From: a bacterium
GTDB lineage: Bacteria; Patescibacteriota; JAUYIX01
Direction of reading: 5' to 3'
DNA length: 21,771 bases
Assembly: GCA_030688115.1 (NCBI GenBank)
Contig: JAUYIX010000087.1
Span: forward strand, 1 to 21,771
Part shown: positions 7,828-16,202 of the stretch, one piece after another
Layout of the letters: the number at the start of each line of letters is the position of its first letter
Position numbering within the stretch: position 1 is the stretch's first letter
Translations under genes and position numbers: made by a program
Notes under the pieces: model-generated
What the model was told of the DNA's origin: nothing
Seen by the model: only the letters and a program-made list of their open reading frames with translations
Database searches by the model: none

Positions 7828-7847
7828 GCTATGCTTGCAAAAACCGT
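7816..7847. repeat. Inverted repeat (hairpin) between hpf and secA
   Basis: ACGGTTTTTCAAGC (7816-7829) and its reverse complement (7833-7847, with one bulged base at 7838) flank a 3-nt loop. This makes a 14-bp stem that begins at the hpf stop codon and covers the putative secA -35 box. Neither strand has a T-run after the stem, so it is not a classical intrinsic terminator. It could stabilise the hpf mRNA 3' end, attenuate read-through, or act as an operator for secA. Confidence 0.7.
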
Positions 7848-8203
7848 TAACGCTTAATTCTCTTTAAACGCAGCTTGTCACGTAGACTACGTTTCCCCGT
7901 ATCCTGGCTCTCGCTCTTTTGACTGTGTTTTGTCAACTGAATACGTAATGTCTCAATCAAAAGATCAATCGCCTCGTTGGGATGTTCGGCCTGCTCCTTG
8001 GCAAATACTTTTTTATTAGGCAGAACCAAACGTGCCTCGGCTGAATAAATATCTCCCTTGCGATGATGTGCGTCGTGCTGCAACGAGAGCTCCGCTGAGA
8101 TTATTGGGTTGTCGTAGTGTTCAAGATGCTCGACCTTGTGCCTAAAGTAGTCATCAAGCACTTCGCTTTTATCGAGATGCTGCCATGTGATGTTTATGTT
8201 CAT
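7847..8203 (-). CDS. hpf: Ribosome hibernation promoting factor (short HPF/RaiA family)
   Basis: A 118-residue protein of the HPF/YfiA family, which binds the 30S decoding region and inactivates ribosomes when growth slows. It starts MNINITWQHLD and has the beta-alpha fold pattern of the family: VEHLEHYDNPIISAELSLQ, then IYSAEARLVLPNKKVFA and a helix around NEAIDLLIETLRIQLTKH. A basic tail (SLRDKLRLKRIKR) ends it. The long-form dimerisation domain is absent, so this is the short form. The start is ATG 8201-8203: a longer frame begins at 8245, but its extra 14 residues do not resemble the family and would cover the putative promoter. It lies 66 bp after murB and 56 bp before secA. The extended -10 before it suggests its own, possibly leaderless, transcript. 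Confidence 0.87.
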   Translation of the reverse strand: MNINITWQHLDKSEVLDDYFRHKVEHLEHYDNPIISAELSLQHDAHHRKGDIYSAEARLVLPNKKVFAKEQAEHPNEAIDLLIETLRIQLTKHSQKSESQDTGKRSLRDKLRLKRIKR

Positions 8204-8209
8204 GAGCGT

Positions 8210-8218
8210 AGTGTACCA
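8210..8218 (-). promoter_or_regulatory. Extended -10 element of hpf; predicts a leaderless mRNA
   Basis: TGG (8216-8218) followed by TACACT (8210-8215) leaves exactly 6 nt to the hpf ATG. With standard sigma70 geometry the first transcribed base would be the A of the start codon. No clear -35 is seen, which extended -10 promoters can tolerate. No Shine-Dalgarno is present. Confidence 0.5.
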
Positions 8219-8269
8219 CGAAGAGCGTGCAAAATTTGTGCCCAATGTGGCGCTTTAGCATACGACCGG

Positions 8270-9385
8270 CTACGTAAGCAACGGATACGGATCAAAGCCG
8301 ACCATTTGAGCCTCAGGCAGGAGAACTATTGCAAAAATATCTCTCGTGGCTACTTGGATGTCTCGAGCCAAACCAACCAGCTGTTCTGCCGTAGCCCCGG
8401 GATATGTAACCAGCGATAAAATATGCCGAGGTGAGATACCAACCGCATCACGACGGTACCCCTTAACAAACTTTGTATACTCGATCAAAAATGCAGCTGA
8501 GATTTTGATCCGTCCACCCGGCAGCTCCCAAAACCATGGCCGCAGTCGCTCCTCGAGCTCTGCGTTGCGCTCTAACGCGGTTGCCCGAGCCCGCTCAAAT
8601 ATCTCTCGCGACACGATTGGGTTTGTAAAAAAAGATCCCACACTTCTAAAATGCTCAAAGCCCTGCAATAGCACGTGCCCTTTTTTATTGCGTGTATTCA
8701 ATACAGTCTCTCGCATAGTTTTAAGCGTCGGCGCTTGATCGCCAAGTTGCTCGGACAAAGATCCCTGCGCACTTTGGTAGGAGCTATCGACCCGGCCATG
8801 GACGACCAGTTGCAGTGTAATCGCGGTCAAGATATAGGTCCCGAGCGCCTCGTGCTTAAAAAAGCTATCACGATAAGCAAACTTACAGGCGGCATTGTTA
8901 AACCTCTGTATCTGTCCATTTAAGACGTTAAAGGCCTCGACCTCGCGCACGGTATCCCCCATAACTTGGCCGTAGGCATTAATATTTTGAACCACTGCGC
9001 CGCCCATGCTGCCCGGGATTCCCGAGAGATTTTCGATACCAGCCCAATCGTGCTCGACCGCATAGGCCACGACGGCATCCCATGGTTCTCCGGCGGCTGC
9101 GGTAAGCAGCGCGCGCGACCCGCGTACCTCTCCCTCTATCCCCCGCATACGCATATGGACGACCAACCCTCTAAACCCAACATCGCTCACCACTAAATTA
9201 CTGCCACCTCCAAGCGTTGTGATCGGTACTTTTTTTGTGCGACCCCACTCGAGCGCCGCTTTGAGCTCGCCTGACCCGCGTACCTCAATATAATAGTCCG
9301 CATTGCCTCCCACTTTCAATGTCGTCAGCCCCGCCAAGGGATAATTTTTTTTAATATCAAGCTCTTGTGGTTGGCTGGAAGACAT
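8270..9385 (-). CDS. murB: UDP-N-acetylenolpyruvoylglucosamine reductase MurB (type I-like)
   Basis: MurB reduces UDP-GlcNAc-enolpyruvate to UDP-MurNAc with NADPH and FAD, the second committed step of peptidoglycan precursor synthesis. The 371-residue protein has the FAD-binding motifs TTLKVGG (21-27), GGGSNLVV (59-66) and GIPGSMGGAV (122-131), and YRDSFFK (171-177). The proton-donor serine is Ser251 in GSFFTNP, and the C-terminal catalytic glutamate is Glu358 in LLPEAQ. The SFFxNP form and the inserted C-terminal segment fit the E. coli-like type I enzymes. It is the last gene of the murD-ftsW-murG-murC-murB run, starting 12 bp after murC. No Shine-Dalgarno is visible before its ATG. Confidence 0.95.
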   Translation of the reverse strand: MSSSQPQELDIKKNYPLAGLTTLKVGGNADYYIEVRGSGELKAALEWGRTKKVPITTLGGGSNLVVSDVGFRGLVVHMRMRGIEGEVRGSRALLTAAAGEPWDAVVAYAVEHDWAGIENLSGIPGSMGGAVVQNINAYGQVMGDTVREVEAFNVLNGQIQRFNNAACKFAYRDSFFKHEALGTYILTAITLQLVVHGRVDSSYQSAQGSLSEQLGDQAPTLKTMRETVLNTRNKKGHVLLQGFEHFRSVGSFFTNPIVSREIFERARATALERNAELEERLRPWFWELPGGRIKISAAFLIEYTKFVKGYRRDAVGISPRHILSLVTYPGATAEQLVGLARDIQVATRDIFAIVLLPEAQMVGFDPYPLLT

Positions 9386-9397
9386 TTTTGAGCCGAC

Positions 9398-10795
9398 TTA
9401 GGCCAATGCTTTTAGGATCTGCGGGCCCAATTGCGTGACCGTCCCAGCACCGATAGTCATAACCACGTCTCCCTTTTTTGCTCCCACAACCGTTGCGGGG
9501 ACCGCTGCTGACATTGACGGGGTCGCAACCGCACTCGTTCCCTTTTTGTTCAAGGCAGCTGCAAGGGTCAAACTATTATAACGCTCCGCGACTTTAGGAT
9601 CGTCCTCTCTGCCCTCTACAAAATATACCGGAGGAACAACAACCCGATCAGCTAAACACAAAGCAGACACAAACTCCTTAAAAAAGTCTTTTAGCCGACC
9701 ATAAAAGTGCGGCTGAAATACTACGATGATGCGTTGCTTACCAAAACGCTCGCGCGCCGCTTTGAGCGTTGCCCGGACCTCGGTCGGATGGTGCGCATAA
9801 TCATCAATCAACGTCACTCCGCGCCGCTCTCCTTTAAACTCAAAGCGGCGCCAGGCACCGGCGAACTCGGCTAACGCACGCCTGGCAGCGCTGATCGGTA
9901 CTCCCGCGTACGAGGCAGCCGCCAGAGCGGCCAGCGCATTTTTTACGTTATGTTCTCCCGGGACTCGTAACAAAAAACTACCCAAGCGCTCACCTCGATA
10001 GGTCGCGGTAAACCGAGTTTGCGGCCCCTTGAGTGACTGGATACGCGCGCGAATATCAGCGCCGGGGCCTAGCCCATAGAGCAGCGTGCACCCCTGATGC
10101 GTTGAGGCGACCCGCTGCGCCCCCTTATCATCTGCACAGGCGATCAGGGCACCGTGTCGAGGAATACGCGCCACATACGATCTAAAGGCATCATACACAT
10201 CCTCCAGGTTTTTATAGTAATTGAGATGGTCCGCCTCGACATTGGTAACGACCGCAACGGTTGGAGTGTGATGTAAAAAAGCACGCTTATACTCATCCGC
10301 CTCGAGTACCGCAAAACGCCCCTCCCCATAGCGCGCATTGCCTTGTAAAAAGTTGAACCACGAGCCAACTACAATCGTTGGATCGCGTTGCGCCTCGACC
10401 AGCACAGAGCCCAACATCCCAGTGGTGGTGGTCTTGCCATGCGTTCCGGCAACACCGATGATCGCTTTGTCCTGTAAAATAATCGGCAGCGACTCAGGAT
10501 ACGATTTAACACTAATCCCGAGTTTACGCCCTAACGCTAGCTCAGGGTTTGAATACTCCTCGTCCTTGGTAAATACAATAAGGTCGGCGTTACGTGGTAA
10601 CGAGCTGGCACGATACTCCCCGATCTTTATCGGCACGCCAAGCTTAGTAAGCGCCCGGGTGGCACGTGTCGCGTTGCGATCAGATCCACTAACAACCGCT
10701 CCGGCTTGAACAAAAAGCCTCGCCGCAGCAGAGATACCCATGCCACCGATACCGACAAAATGAACTCGCTTAAATTGAGTACGTAATTTAGACAC
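9398..10795 (-). CDS. murC: UDP-N-acetylmuramate-L-alanine ligase MurC
   Basis: MurC adds L-alanine to UDP-MurNAc in the cytoplasm using ATP. The 465-residue protein has the N-terminal UDP-binding motif VHFVGIGGMGISA (11-23), the ATP loop GTHGKTTTT (117-125), the Mur-ligase signature TNVEADHLNYY (184-194), and the C-terminal domain motifs DDYAHHPTEV and FQPHFYGRLKDF. It starts with GTG (10793-10795), which overlaps the murG stop by 8 nt (GTGTCTAA), indicating translational coupling. A weak AGGG precedes the start. Confidence 0.97.
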   Translation of the reverse strand: MSKLRTQFKRVHFVGIGGMGISAAARLFVQAGAVVSGSDRNATRATRALTKLGVPIKIGEYRASSLPRNADLIVFTKDEEYSNPELALGRKLGISVKSYPESLPIILQDKAIIGVAGTHGKTTTTGMLGSVLVEAQRDPTIVVGSWFNFLQGNARYGEGRFAVLEADEYKRAFLHHTPTVAVVTNVEADHLNYYKNLEDVYDAFRSYVARIPRHGALIACADDKGAQRVASTHQGCTLLYGLGPGADIRARIQSLKGPQTRFTATYRGERLGSFLLRVPGEHNVKNALAALAAASYAGVPISAARRALAEFAGAWRRFEFKGERRGVTLIDDYAHHPTEVRATLKAARERFGKQRIIVVFQPHFYGRLKDFFKEFVSALCLADRVVVPPVYFVEGREDDPKVAERYNSLTLAAALNKKGTSAVATPSMSAAVPATVVGAKKGDVVMTIGAGTVTQLGPQILKALA

Positions 10796-11882
10796 GCCCT
10801 GCTCGCATTACCCAATAGGCAATCTTTTTTGCAGCGTTTGGAGTAAAAAACTTCTTAATCGCAGTCGGCATGCTCTGGCGCAATGACTCATCCCTCAATA
10901 ATTGCATAATCTCTGCCCGCAACAGCTCTGGCGTCAAATTAGCTTGCTCGAGCATACTGGCCGCCCCCTGTTTTTGAAAAGTAAAAGCGTTCATGACCTG
11001 GTGGTTGCTACCAGAGTCGGGCAGCGGGATCAAGATGACCAGCTTGCCCAGCGCTGCGTACTCATGTATTTGGCTACCGGCCCGTGAGACGATCACGTCG
11101 GCCAGGGCATACAGATCGGCCATTTCGTCCTCAAAAAAACCCAGCGCTCGATACCCGCGCTCTTTATACTTCTCAGCATACTGCTGCATCTCCGCAACGT
11201 TTTTTGGTCCAACTTGATGAACCACCTGGAAGTGCGGCAAGAGATCAGGCAAAATCTGTACGATCGCTTGATTAATTGCCGCCGCTCCTTGTGAACCGCC
11301 AAAAACGGCTAGCACCGGACGATCATTGCTGAGCCCAAAACGTTGTCGCGCGCGCTCGGCATTGCCATTGAGTAACTCCAACCTGATAGGCTGACCGGAG
11401 TAAACGGTTTTACCGCGTGGCAGCTCTTGCGGCACGATCGGAAAACTGGTTGCGATCAAGGTTGCTTTATTAGCGACTCGTCGAGTAGCTAGACCCGGAA
11501 TAGCATCGGACTCATGCGTAACGATCGGGATATCTTTAAGCCAGGCCGCAAATACCGTTGGATAGCTTACAAAACCGCCCTTACTAAACACCACATCCGG
11601 GTTGAACTGAGACAAAATAAAATATGCCCGCAAAATCCCGAATGGGATTTTAATCAGGTCGACTATCGTTTTAGCCGAAAAATACCGCCGCAGCTTACCG
11701 GTTGGGATACTTTTAAACGCGATGTCAGCCTGAGCAGCCACCTCTCGCTCGTGCCCGTCGCGTGATCCGATCCATAAAAACTCAGCCTGCGGGTCATACT
11801 CGCGGATAGCTTGTGCAACCGCAATGACGGGGTATGCGTGACCACCTGTTCCTCCACCGGTTAAAATTACTTTGATTGCCAT
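10788..11882 (-). CDS. murG: UDP-GlcNAc:MurNAc-pentapeptide-PP-undecaprenol GlcNAc transferase MurG
   Basis: MurG converts lipid I to lipid II on the inner face of the membrane. The 364-residue protein begins with the GGGTGGH loop (9-15), followed by FSKGGFVSYP, FGGSQGA and the donor-binding VSRAGSQIHEYAALGK region and its HQVMNA continuation. The motif usually read HEQN is HESD here (123-126), a variant I recall from CPR genomes. The ATG shares one base with the ftsW stop (TAATG), and a GAGG lies about 11 nt upstream. The gene sits between ftsW and murC as in many dcw clusters. Confidence 0.96.
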   Translation of the reverse strand: MAIKVILTGGGTGGHAYPVIAVAQAIREYDPQAEFLWIGSRDGHEREVAAQADIAFKSIPTGKLRRYFSAKTIVDLIKIPFGILRAYFILSQFNPDVVFSKGGFVSYPTVFAAWLKDIPIVTHESDAIPGLATRRVANKATLIATSFPIVPQELPRGKTVYSGQPIRLELLNGNAERARQRFGLSNDRPVLAVFGGSQGAAAINQAIVQILPDLLPHFQVVHQVGPKNVAEMQQYAEKYKERGYRALGFFEDEMADLYALADVIVSRAGSQIHEYAALGKLVILIPLPDSGSNHQVMNAFTFQKQGAASMLEQANLTPELLRAEIMQLLRDESLRQSMPTAIKKFFTPNAAKKIAYWVMRAGRV

Positions 11883-13108
11883 TAGATGTGTGCCTCAGTT
11901 TTACTTTTAGTCGAGTCCGACTTGGGGTCCTGCGCTGGGCCCACCGGGTTAGAGATAGGAGCGCGCGAAAAACGTTTTTTCTTGATGGAGCGGACCGGCT
12001 TAGCATGCGTAAAACGAGAGACATTTACAAGGATACCGGCAGCGGCCAGCGAGACCGCCAGTGCTGTTCCACCAAAACTGATAAACGGCAAAGGGATTCC
12101 GGTGAGCGGCAAGATCCCGATTAAGGCTCCAATGTTAATAAGAGCCTGGGCGACAAACCATGTTGTAATGCCGACCGCCAGTAATTTACCAAAGTTATCC
12201 CGGGAGCGACGTGCAACCTGGTAGCCTAAAAAACCCAAAAGTAAAAAAGCTGCCAGGACAACCAGGATTCGGATAAATCCGAGCTCCTCCGCCATAACGG
12301 CAAAAATCGAGTCACCCGCCGGCTCGGGCAAATAGTTATATTTTTGGCGACTCTGGCCCAGGCCAACACCAAACAGTCCTCCCGACCCAACCGCTAACAG
12401 TGATTGGGTAATTTGGTAGCCCAAACCCTGCGGATCATGCGCCGGATTTAAAAAGACGGTAAATCGCGCGAGACGGTATGGCTCCAGCTTAATGGCGAGC
12501 GCCAAAAATCCGGTTGCCCCCAAAAACATGATAAAGAGATGCCAAATACGTGCACCTGCAACATAAAACATGGCTACGGCGGTGACCGCGATAACGGTCA
12601 GTGTCCCCAAATCCGGTTGAGCCAAGATCAATCCGGCAACTACACCCAGGATCGCCAAAAATGGCACCACCCCGGTGCTAAACTCCTTAATCCCCTTGCC
12701 TCGTTTATCAAGCCAGGCCGCAAAAAAGAGCACCATGGTCAGCTTGGCCAACTCAGATGGCTGAAAAGACGTAATCCCCAGGTTCACCCAGCGACTTGCT
12801 CCACCAAAATTTATCCCCAGTCCCGGGATAAACACCGCGATAAGCAAGAGGATTGTCACGATCAGCAGGACTAGATTAAACCGCTTCCAGACTTTGTATG
12901 GGATAATCGCAAAGGCCACAAAAAAAACTACACCGGCCAAGAGACCATTAGTAAGTTGACTCTTGAGCATCACTAAATTGTCGCCAAATTGATCATAGCT
13001 GATGACAGAACTGGCCGAGGCAATTGCAACCAGCCCAAACATAACCAAAATCAAAAACGTTATGATCAAAGCAAAATTTGGTTTATGTGCCAGCGATGAT
13101 GAGCGCAT
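11882..13108 (-). CDS. ftsW: Peptidoglycan glycosyltransferase FtsW (SEDS family)
   Basis: A SEDS-family membrane enzyme that polymerises lipid II into glycan strands at the division site with a partner class B PBP. The 408-residue protein has about ten membrane helices and the family motifs SRWVNLG, FQPSELAKL, AQPDLGT, GYQITQSLLAVGSGGLFG, and GDSIFAVMAEELG (the Asp equivalent to the catalytic residue of SEDS enzymes), then PLTGIPLPFISFGGTAL. A basic, Pro/Ser-rich tail of about 45 residues follows the last helix. It could be RodA, but placement between murD and murG favours FtsW. The ATG follows the murD stop by 24 bp; that gap carries an extended -10-like element and no Shine-Dalgarno. Confidence 0.94.
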   Translation of the reverse strand: MRSSSLAHKPNFALIITFLILVMFGLVAIASASSVISYDQFGDNLVMLKSQLTNGLLAGVVFFVAFAIIPYKVWKRFNLVLLIVTILLLIAVFIPGLGINFGGASRWVNLGITSFQPSELAKLTMVLFFAAWLDKRGKGIKEFSTGVVPFLAILGVVAGLILAQPDLGTLTVIAVTAVAMFYVAGARIWHLFIMFLGATGFLALAIKLEPYRLARFTVFLNPAHDPQGLGYQITQSLLAVGSGGLFGVGLGQSRQKYNYLPEPAGDSIFAVMAEELGFIRILVVLAAFLLLGFLGYQVARRSRDNFGKLLAVGITTWFVAQALINIGALIGILPLTGIPLPFISFGGTALAVSLAAAGILVNVSRFTHAKPVRSIKKKRFSRAPISNPVGPAQDPKSDSTKSKTEAHI

Positions 13109-13115
13109 CAGCGAT

Positions 13116-13124
13116 ATTCTAGCA
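13116..13124 (-). promoter_or_regulatory. Extended -10 element of ftsW; predicts a near-leaderless mRNA
   Basis: TGC (13122-13124) plus TAGAAT (13116-13121, 5 of 6 consensus bases) ends 7 nt before the ftsW ATG in the 24-bp murD-ftsW gap. It is the best hexamer of the group. No clear -35 is visible. It would allow ftsW-murG-murC-murB to be transcribed without murD. Confidence 0.5.
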
Positions 13125-13132
13125 CGCCTCTC

Positions 13133-14533
13133 TTATAGCGCTTTTACGGCGCCGGTAAACTGATCTCCCCTATCAAACTCGTTGTCAAACATGCCAAAAC
13201 TGGCCGCTCCGGGTGACAAGAGCACAACATCCCCGGGTTCTGCCAGAGCCCGTGCCTGCGTAAGAGCCTCAGACATATTTGCCGCCAGAGGCGCCACCAG
13301 ACGCTCTTTGGCTTGCTGCGGATATCGCGCCTGCATGTCCTCTAATATGCGATGTCCGACAAGGGATTCAAACAAAATCACTTTTTTTGGTATGCGAGCC
13401 AGCGCATCGCTGAGCTCCTGATACGGCAGATTTTTTTCAGTGCCCCCCACAATACAAATAAGCGGTTGTTCAAAGCTATTCAACGCAGCTATCGTAGATG
13501 AAGGGATGGTGCTGGCGGTATCATTGATGTAGGTGACGCCTTGGTGAGTTCGCACAAACTCAAGGCGGTTTGTAACACCCTTAAAGGTCTCAGCTACCTC
13601 TTGGATGGTTTTTTGGGGGACCTTAAGAATGTAGGCCGCTGCAATGGCCGCGAGCACATTTGCGACATTATGAGAGCCGCGCAACAAAAGTTTCTTAGTC
13701 ACTCCCAGGGCCAGCTCCGCCTCTCCGTCTTTTAAAATAATCTCTCTCCCTCTAACAAACGCACCCTGGGGCAGTTCTTTTTCAGTAGAAAAAAGAAAAA
13801 CATGCCCACGCGCCTGACCAATAATCTTTTTAAGTCCCGGCTGATCCGCATTCGCAATAAAATAATCGTGCTGATCCTGAAAAAGCATAATATTAGCCTT
13901 TGCGTCAGAGTAAGCTTGCATGTCTGCATAGCGGTTCAGGTGATCGGGTAGTAAATTAGTCCACAAAGCAACATGCGGGGAGAACTCGTGCTGCTTAAAG
14001 CTTTCCAGCTGAAAACTGGACAACTCAAGCACGGCCAAACTATTTTCTGATGCAGCATCGACCTCATCTAACGGTGATTTTCTAAGGTTACCGCCCAAAA
14101 TTACATGTCGTCCGCTAGCAACAAGCATTTGATGCAGGAGCGTGGTGGTCGTGGTTTTTCCTTTGGTACCCGTGACCCCCACTACCTGCCCGGGAAACTG
14201 ATCGATAAAAACACTAATCTCAGTCTCGATGGGCACCCCAGCTTTTTTTGCAGCAACAATATATTGAGAGTCGTTGGGAACTCCCGGATTTTTAATGACT
14301 AAATCCGTATCATTAAAATCTTGGACGCGATGTTTACCAAGGACGAACTCAACCGGTTTACCAAGACTCCGTACCTCAGCAATCGAATCTGACAGTTGGG
14401 CCTCAGACTTGAGGTCGGTAACCGTCACGATCGCGTCATGACGCAAGAGCCATTTTGCCACGCCGACCCCGCCTGCTGACAAGCCAAGCCCCATCACCGT
14501 AACTCTTTTATTGGCAACATTAATCATGCTCAT
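13133..14533 (-). CDS. murD: UDP-N-acetylmuramoyl-L-alanine-D-glutamate ligase MurD
   Basis: MurD adds D-glutamate, the product of MurI, to UDP-MurNAc-L-Ala. The 466-residue protein shows the N-terminal dinucleotide-like fold VTVMGLGLSAGGVGVA, KNPGVP (81-86), the ATP loop GTKGKTTTT (122-130), the signature NLLPDHLNRY (193-202), YINDTASTIPSS, CIVGGTEKNLPY, and the C-terminal LLSPGAASFGMFDNEFDRG typical of MurD. Two in-frame ATGs are possible (14533 and 14527); the first has an AGG about 6 nt upstream and is preferred. It begins 30 bp after the amidohydrolase gene and stops 24 bp before ftsW. Confidence 0.97.
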   Translation of the reverse strand: MSMINVANKRVTVMGLGLSAGGVGVAKWLLRHDAIVTVTDLKSEAQLSDSIAEVRSLGKPVEFVLGKHRVQDFNDTDLVIKNPGVPNDSQYIVAAKKAGVPIETEISVFIDQFPGQVVGVTGTKGKTTTTTLLHQMLVASGRHVILGGNLRKSPLDEVDAASENSLAVLELSSFQLESFKQHEFSPHVALWTNLLPDHLNRYADMQAYSDAKANIMLFQDQHDYFIANADQPGLKKIIGQARGHVFLFSTEKELPQGAFVRGREIILKDGEAELALGVTKKLLLRGSHNVANVLAAIAAAYILKVPQKTIQEVAETFKGVTNRLEFVRTHQGVTYINDTASTIPSSTIAALNSFEQPLICIVGGTEKNLPYQELSDALARIPKKVILFESLVGHRILEDMQARYPQQAKERLVAPLAANMSEALTQARALAEPGDVVLLSPGAASFGMFDNEFDRGDQFTGAVKAL

Positions 14534-14563
14534 ACACTACCTAATCCCACTAAAAAGATGAAC

Positions 14564-16153
14564 TTACGACTGGCCCCTGCGTAAGATCGCACCAGCCATA
14601 GCGTTGCCCTGCTTAAAGGGCCCATGGACCGGTTGTCCGTTGACCAAGACATGCTCAATCCCGGTTGGAAAACGATAGGGGTGATCGGTAGTGGCTTGGT
14701 CCTGGATCGTAGCCGGATCAAAAATGACCACATCCGCAAAGTTGTTTGGTTTAATAACTCCGCGGCGTTGTAGACCTAAAATAGCCGCGGGGACGCTGGT
14801 CATTTTTTGGATACCGGCCTCGAGGCTAAGAATTTTCTCGTCACGCACGTAATAGGCAACGATGCGGGGGTAGGTTCCAAAGCTGCGCGGATGAACCAGC
14901 TCTCCACGATAGCGCAAATCATAACCGGCAGCGTCCGTGCCAATGCACGAGCGTGGATGTTTGATCAGGGTGCGAACTTGTTCCTCCTGCAACGTGCTAT
15001 CCATCACTATCACCTGACCATCCGCGGCAAGAAGTGTATTGAGGACCGTCTCCTCAATACTGAGCCCCGATCCGATCGCCATGTCATTAATAGTTTTACC
15101 GGCCAGTGATTTATTGCGTGGCGCCTGTGCAATGAGCATGCCTCCATAATTGTAGCCCTGGCGCTGCATTTCTTCGACTACTCTCTCGCGTAACTGTTTA
15201 TTTTTGATGCGCTCCAGAAGTTTTTTACGTCCACCTCGGGAGAACCACTCAGGCAAATAATTATACAGAACCGAGAGCGTCACGGCGTATGGGTAGACGT
15301 TAAAAGTGATATTGGCTCCCTGCTCGGTTGCAGCGTCAATCGCAGCTATTGCACCGGCAAGCTTGGGCCAGGCCGCCGATCCATTAGCTCTCAGGTGAGA
15401 GATATGCACGGGCACCTTGGCGGTCTTAGCCACCTCAATAACCTCATTGACTCCTTGGTCAAAGCGATCATCATCAAAGCGTAAATGAAAAGCAAGATAG
15501 CCGCCCGACTCTTGCACTATTCGCCCGATCTCAACCATCTCTTGCATCGTGACAAAGTTGGAGTGCGAGTAGGCCAAACCAAAAGAGAGTCCAAAGGCTC
15601 CCTCGCCCATTGCATCGTCAACGACTTTTCTAAATTGTTTTAACTCTTCCTCGGTAAGATCCCGAACCTCCTCTCTAAGCAATCCTCGACGGATCGTGCT
15701 GTGTCCTAGCAATGTACCGACATTGAGCGGCACGCCGCGCTTTTCCAAAACCTGATAGAGTTCGCCAAGTGTTTGCCAATTGATTTGCACCTCAGACAAA
15801 TCGGCCCATTTTTGGATTGATTTAATGGCGTCGGGTTCAATCAGGGGAGCAATCGAACTACCACAGTTGCCCATAATAATCGAGGTAATCCCCTGCTGCA
15901 CGAGCGAATTCTGAAACGGCACGGTAAAGAGTGTGTAATAGGCGTCAGAGTGCGACTGAATATCAATAAAGCCGGGAACAACGAACTTTCCGTTGGCATC
16001 GATTACCAGCTCGGCGTTTTGCTTTTTATAGTCTCCGACGCCATGTATGACGTCACCCTTAATGTACACATCTTGTTGTGTCCGCGTTACACCCGTGCCA
16101 TCTACGAGGGTGCCATTTTTGATTACGATGTCACGCGGGAGAGGTTGTGCCAC
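14564..16153 (-). CDS. N-acyl-D-amino-acid deacylase-like amidohydrolase (D-aminoacylase family)
   Basis: A 529-residue metallo-amidohydrolase of the D-aminoacylase family, whose members release D-amino acids from N-acyl forms. It has the urease-type beta-sandwich edges (DIVIKNGTLVDGTG at the N-terminus, NFADVVIFDP near the C-terminus) around a TIM-barrel core. Metal-site residues map as Cys97 (GNCGSS), His223 (LAFHLR), His253 (HISHLR) and the late Asp in CIGTDAAG. The first metal motif reads FIDIQSHSD: Gln66 replaces the first His of HxH and His68 remains. The start is GTG at 16151-16153, as no other in-frame start lies upstream before a stop. The gene sits between murI and murD, separated from murI by a terminator-like hairpin. 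It may recycle or trim D-amino-acid-containing peptides, but the substrate is inferred only. Confidence 0.86.
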   Translation of the reverse strand: MAQPLPRDIVIKNGTLVDGTGVTRTQQDVYIKGDVIHGVGDYKKQNAELVIDANGKFVVPGFIDIQSHSDAYYTLFTVPFQNSLVQQGITSIIMGNCGSSIAPLIEPDAIKSIQKWADLSEVQINWQTLGELYQVLEKRGVPLNVGTLLGHSTIRRGLLREEVRDLTEEELKQFRKVVDDAMGEGAFGLSFGLAYSHSNFVTMQEMVEIGRIVQESGGYLAFHLRFDDDRFDQGVNEVIEVAKTAKVPVHISHLRANGSAAWPKLAGAIAAIDAATEQGANITFNVYPYAVTLSVLYNYLPEWFSRGGRKKLLERIKNKQLRERVVEEMQRQGYNYGGMLIAQAPRNKSLAGKTINDMAIGSGLSIEETVLNTLLAADGQVIVMDSTLQEEQVRTLIKHPRSCIGTDAAGYDLRYRGELVHPRSFGTYPRIVAYYVRDEKILSLEAGIQKMTSVPAAILGLQRRGVIKPNNFADVVIFDPATIQDQATTDHPYRFPTGIEHVLVNGQPVHGPFKQGNAMAGAILRRGQS

Positions 16154-16168
16154 GCAAAGGGAAGTTAT

Positions 16169-16197
16169 CGATTAGCGGCGTTTATTATGTAACACTT
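16169..16197 (-). promoter_or_regulatory. Weak candidate promoter before the D-aminoacylase-like gene
   Basis: After the terminator-like hairpin, the minus strand shows TTACAT about 17 bp from GATAAC, 10 nt before the GTG start. The -10 matches 4 of 6 consensus bases; the -35 is poor. A promoter is expected here because the upstream hairpin would end transcription, but the boxes themselves are weak. Confidence 0.3.
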
Positions 16198-16202
16198 TGC
16201 CC

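Noticed and set aside
8204..8245. Longer hpf start at 8245.
   Set aside because: The extra 14 residues do not match the family's N-terminus and would cover the extended -10 element.
394..16167. The 10-mer TAACTTCCCT occurs just before two start codons (394-403 and 16158-16167, minus strand), ahead of the membrane protein and D-aminoacylase-like genes.
   Set aside because: Only two copies are seen, and a shared 10-mer can arise by chance; no family of sites supports a regulatory role.
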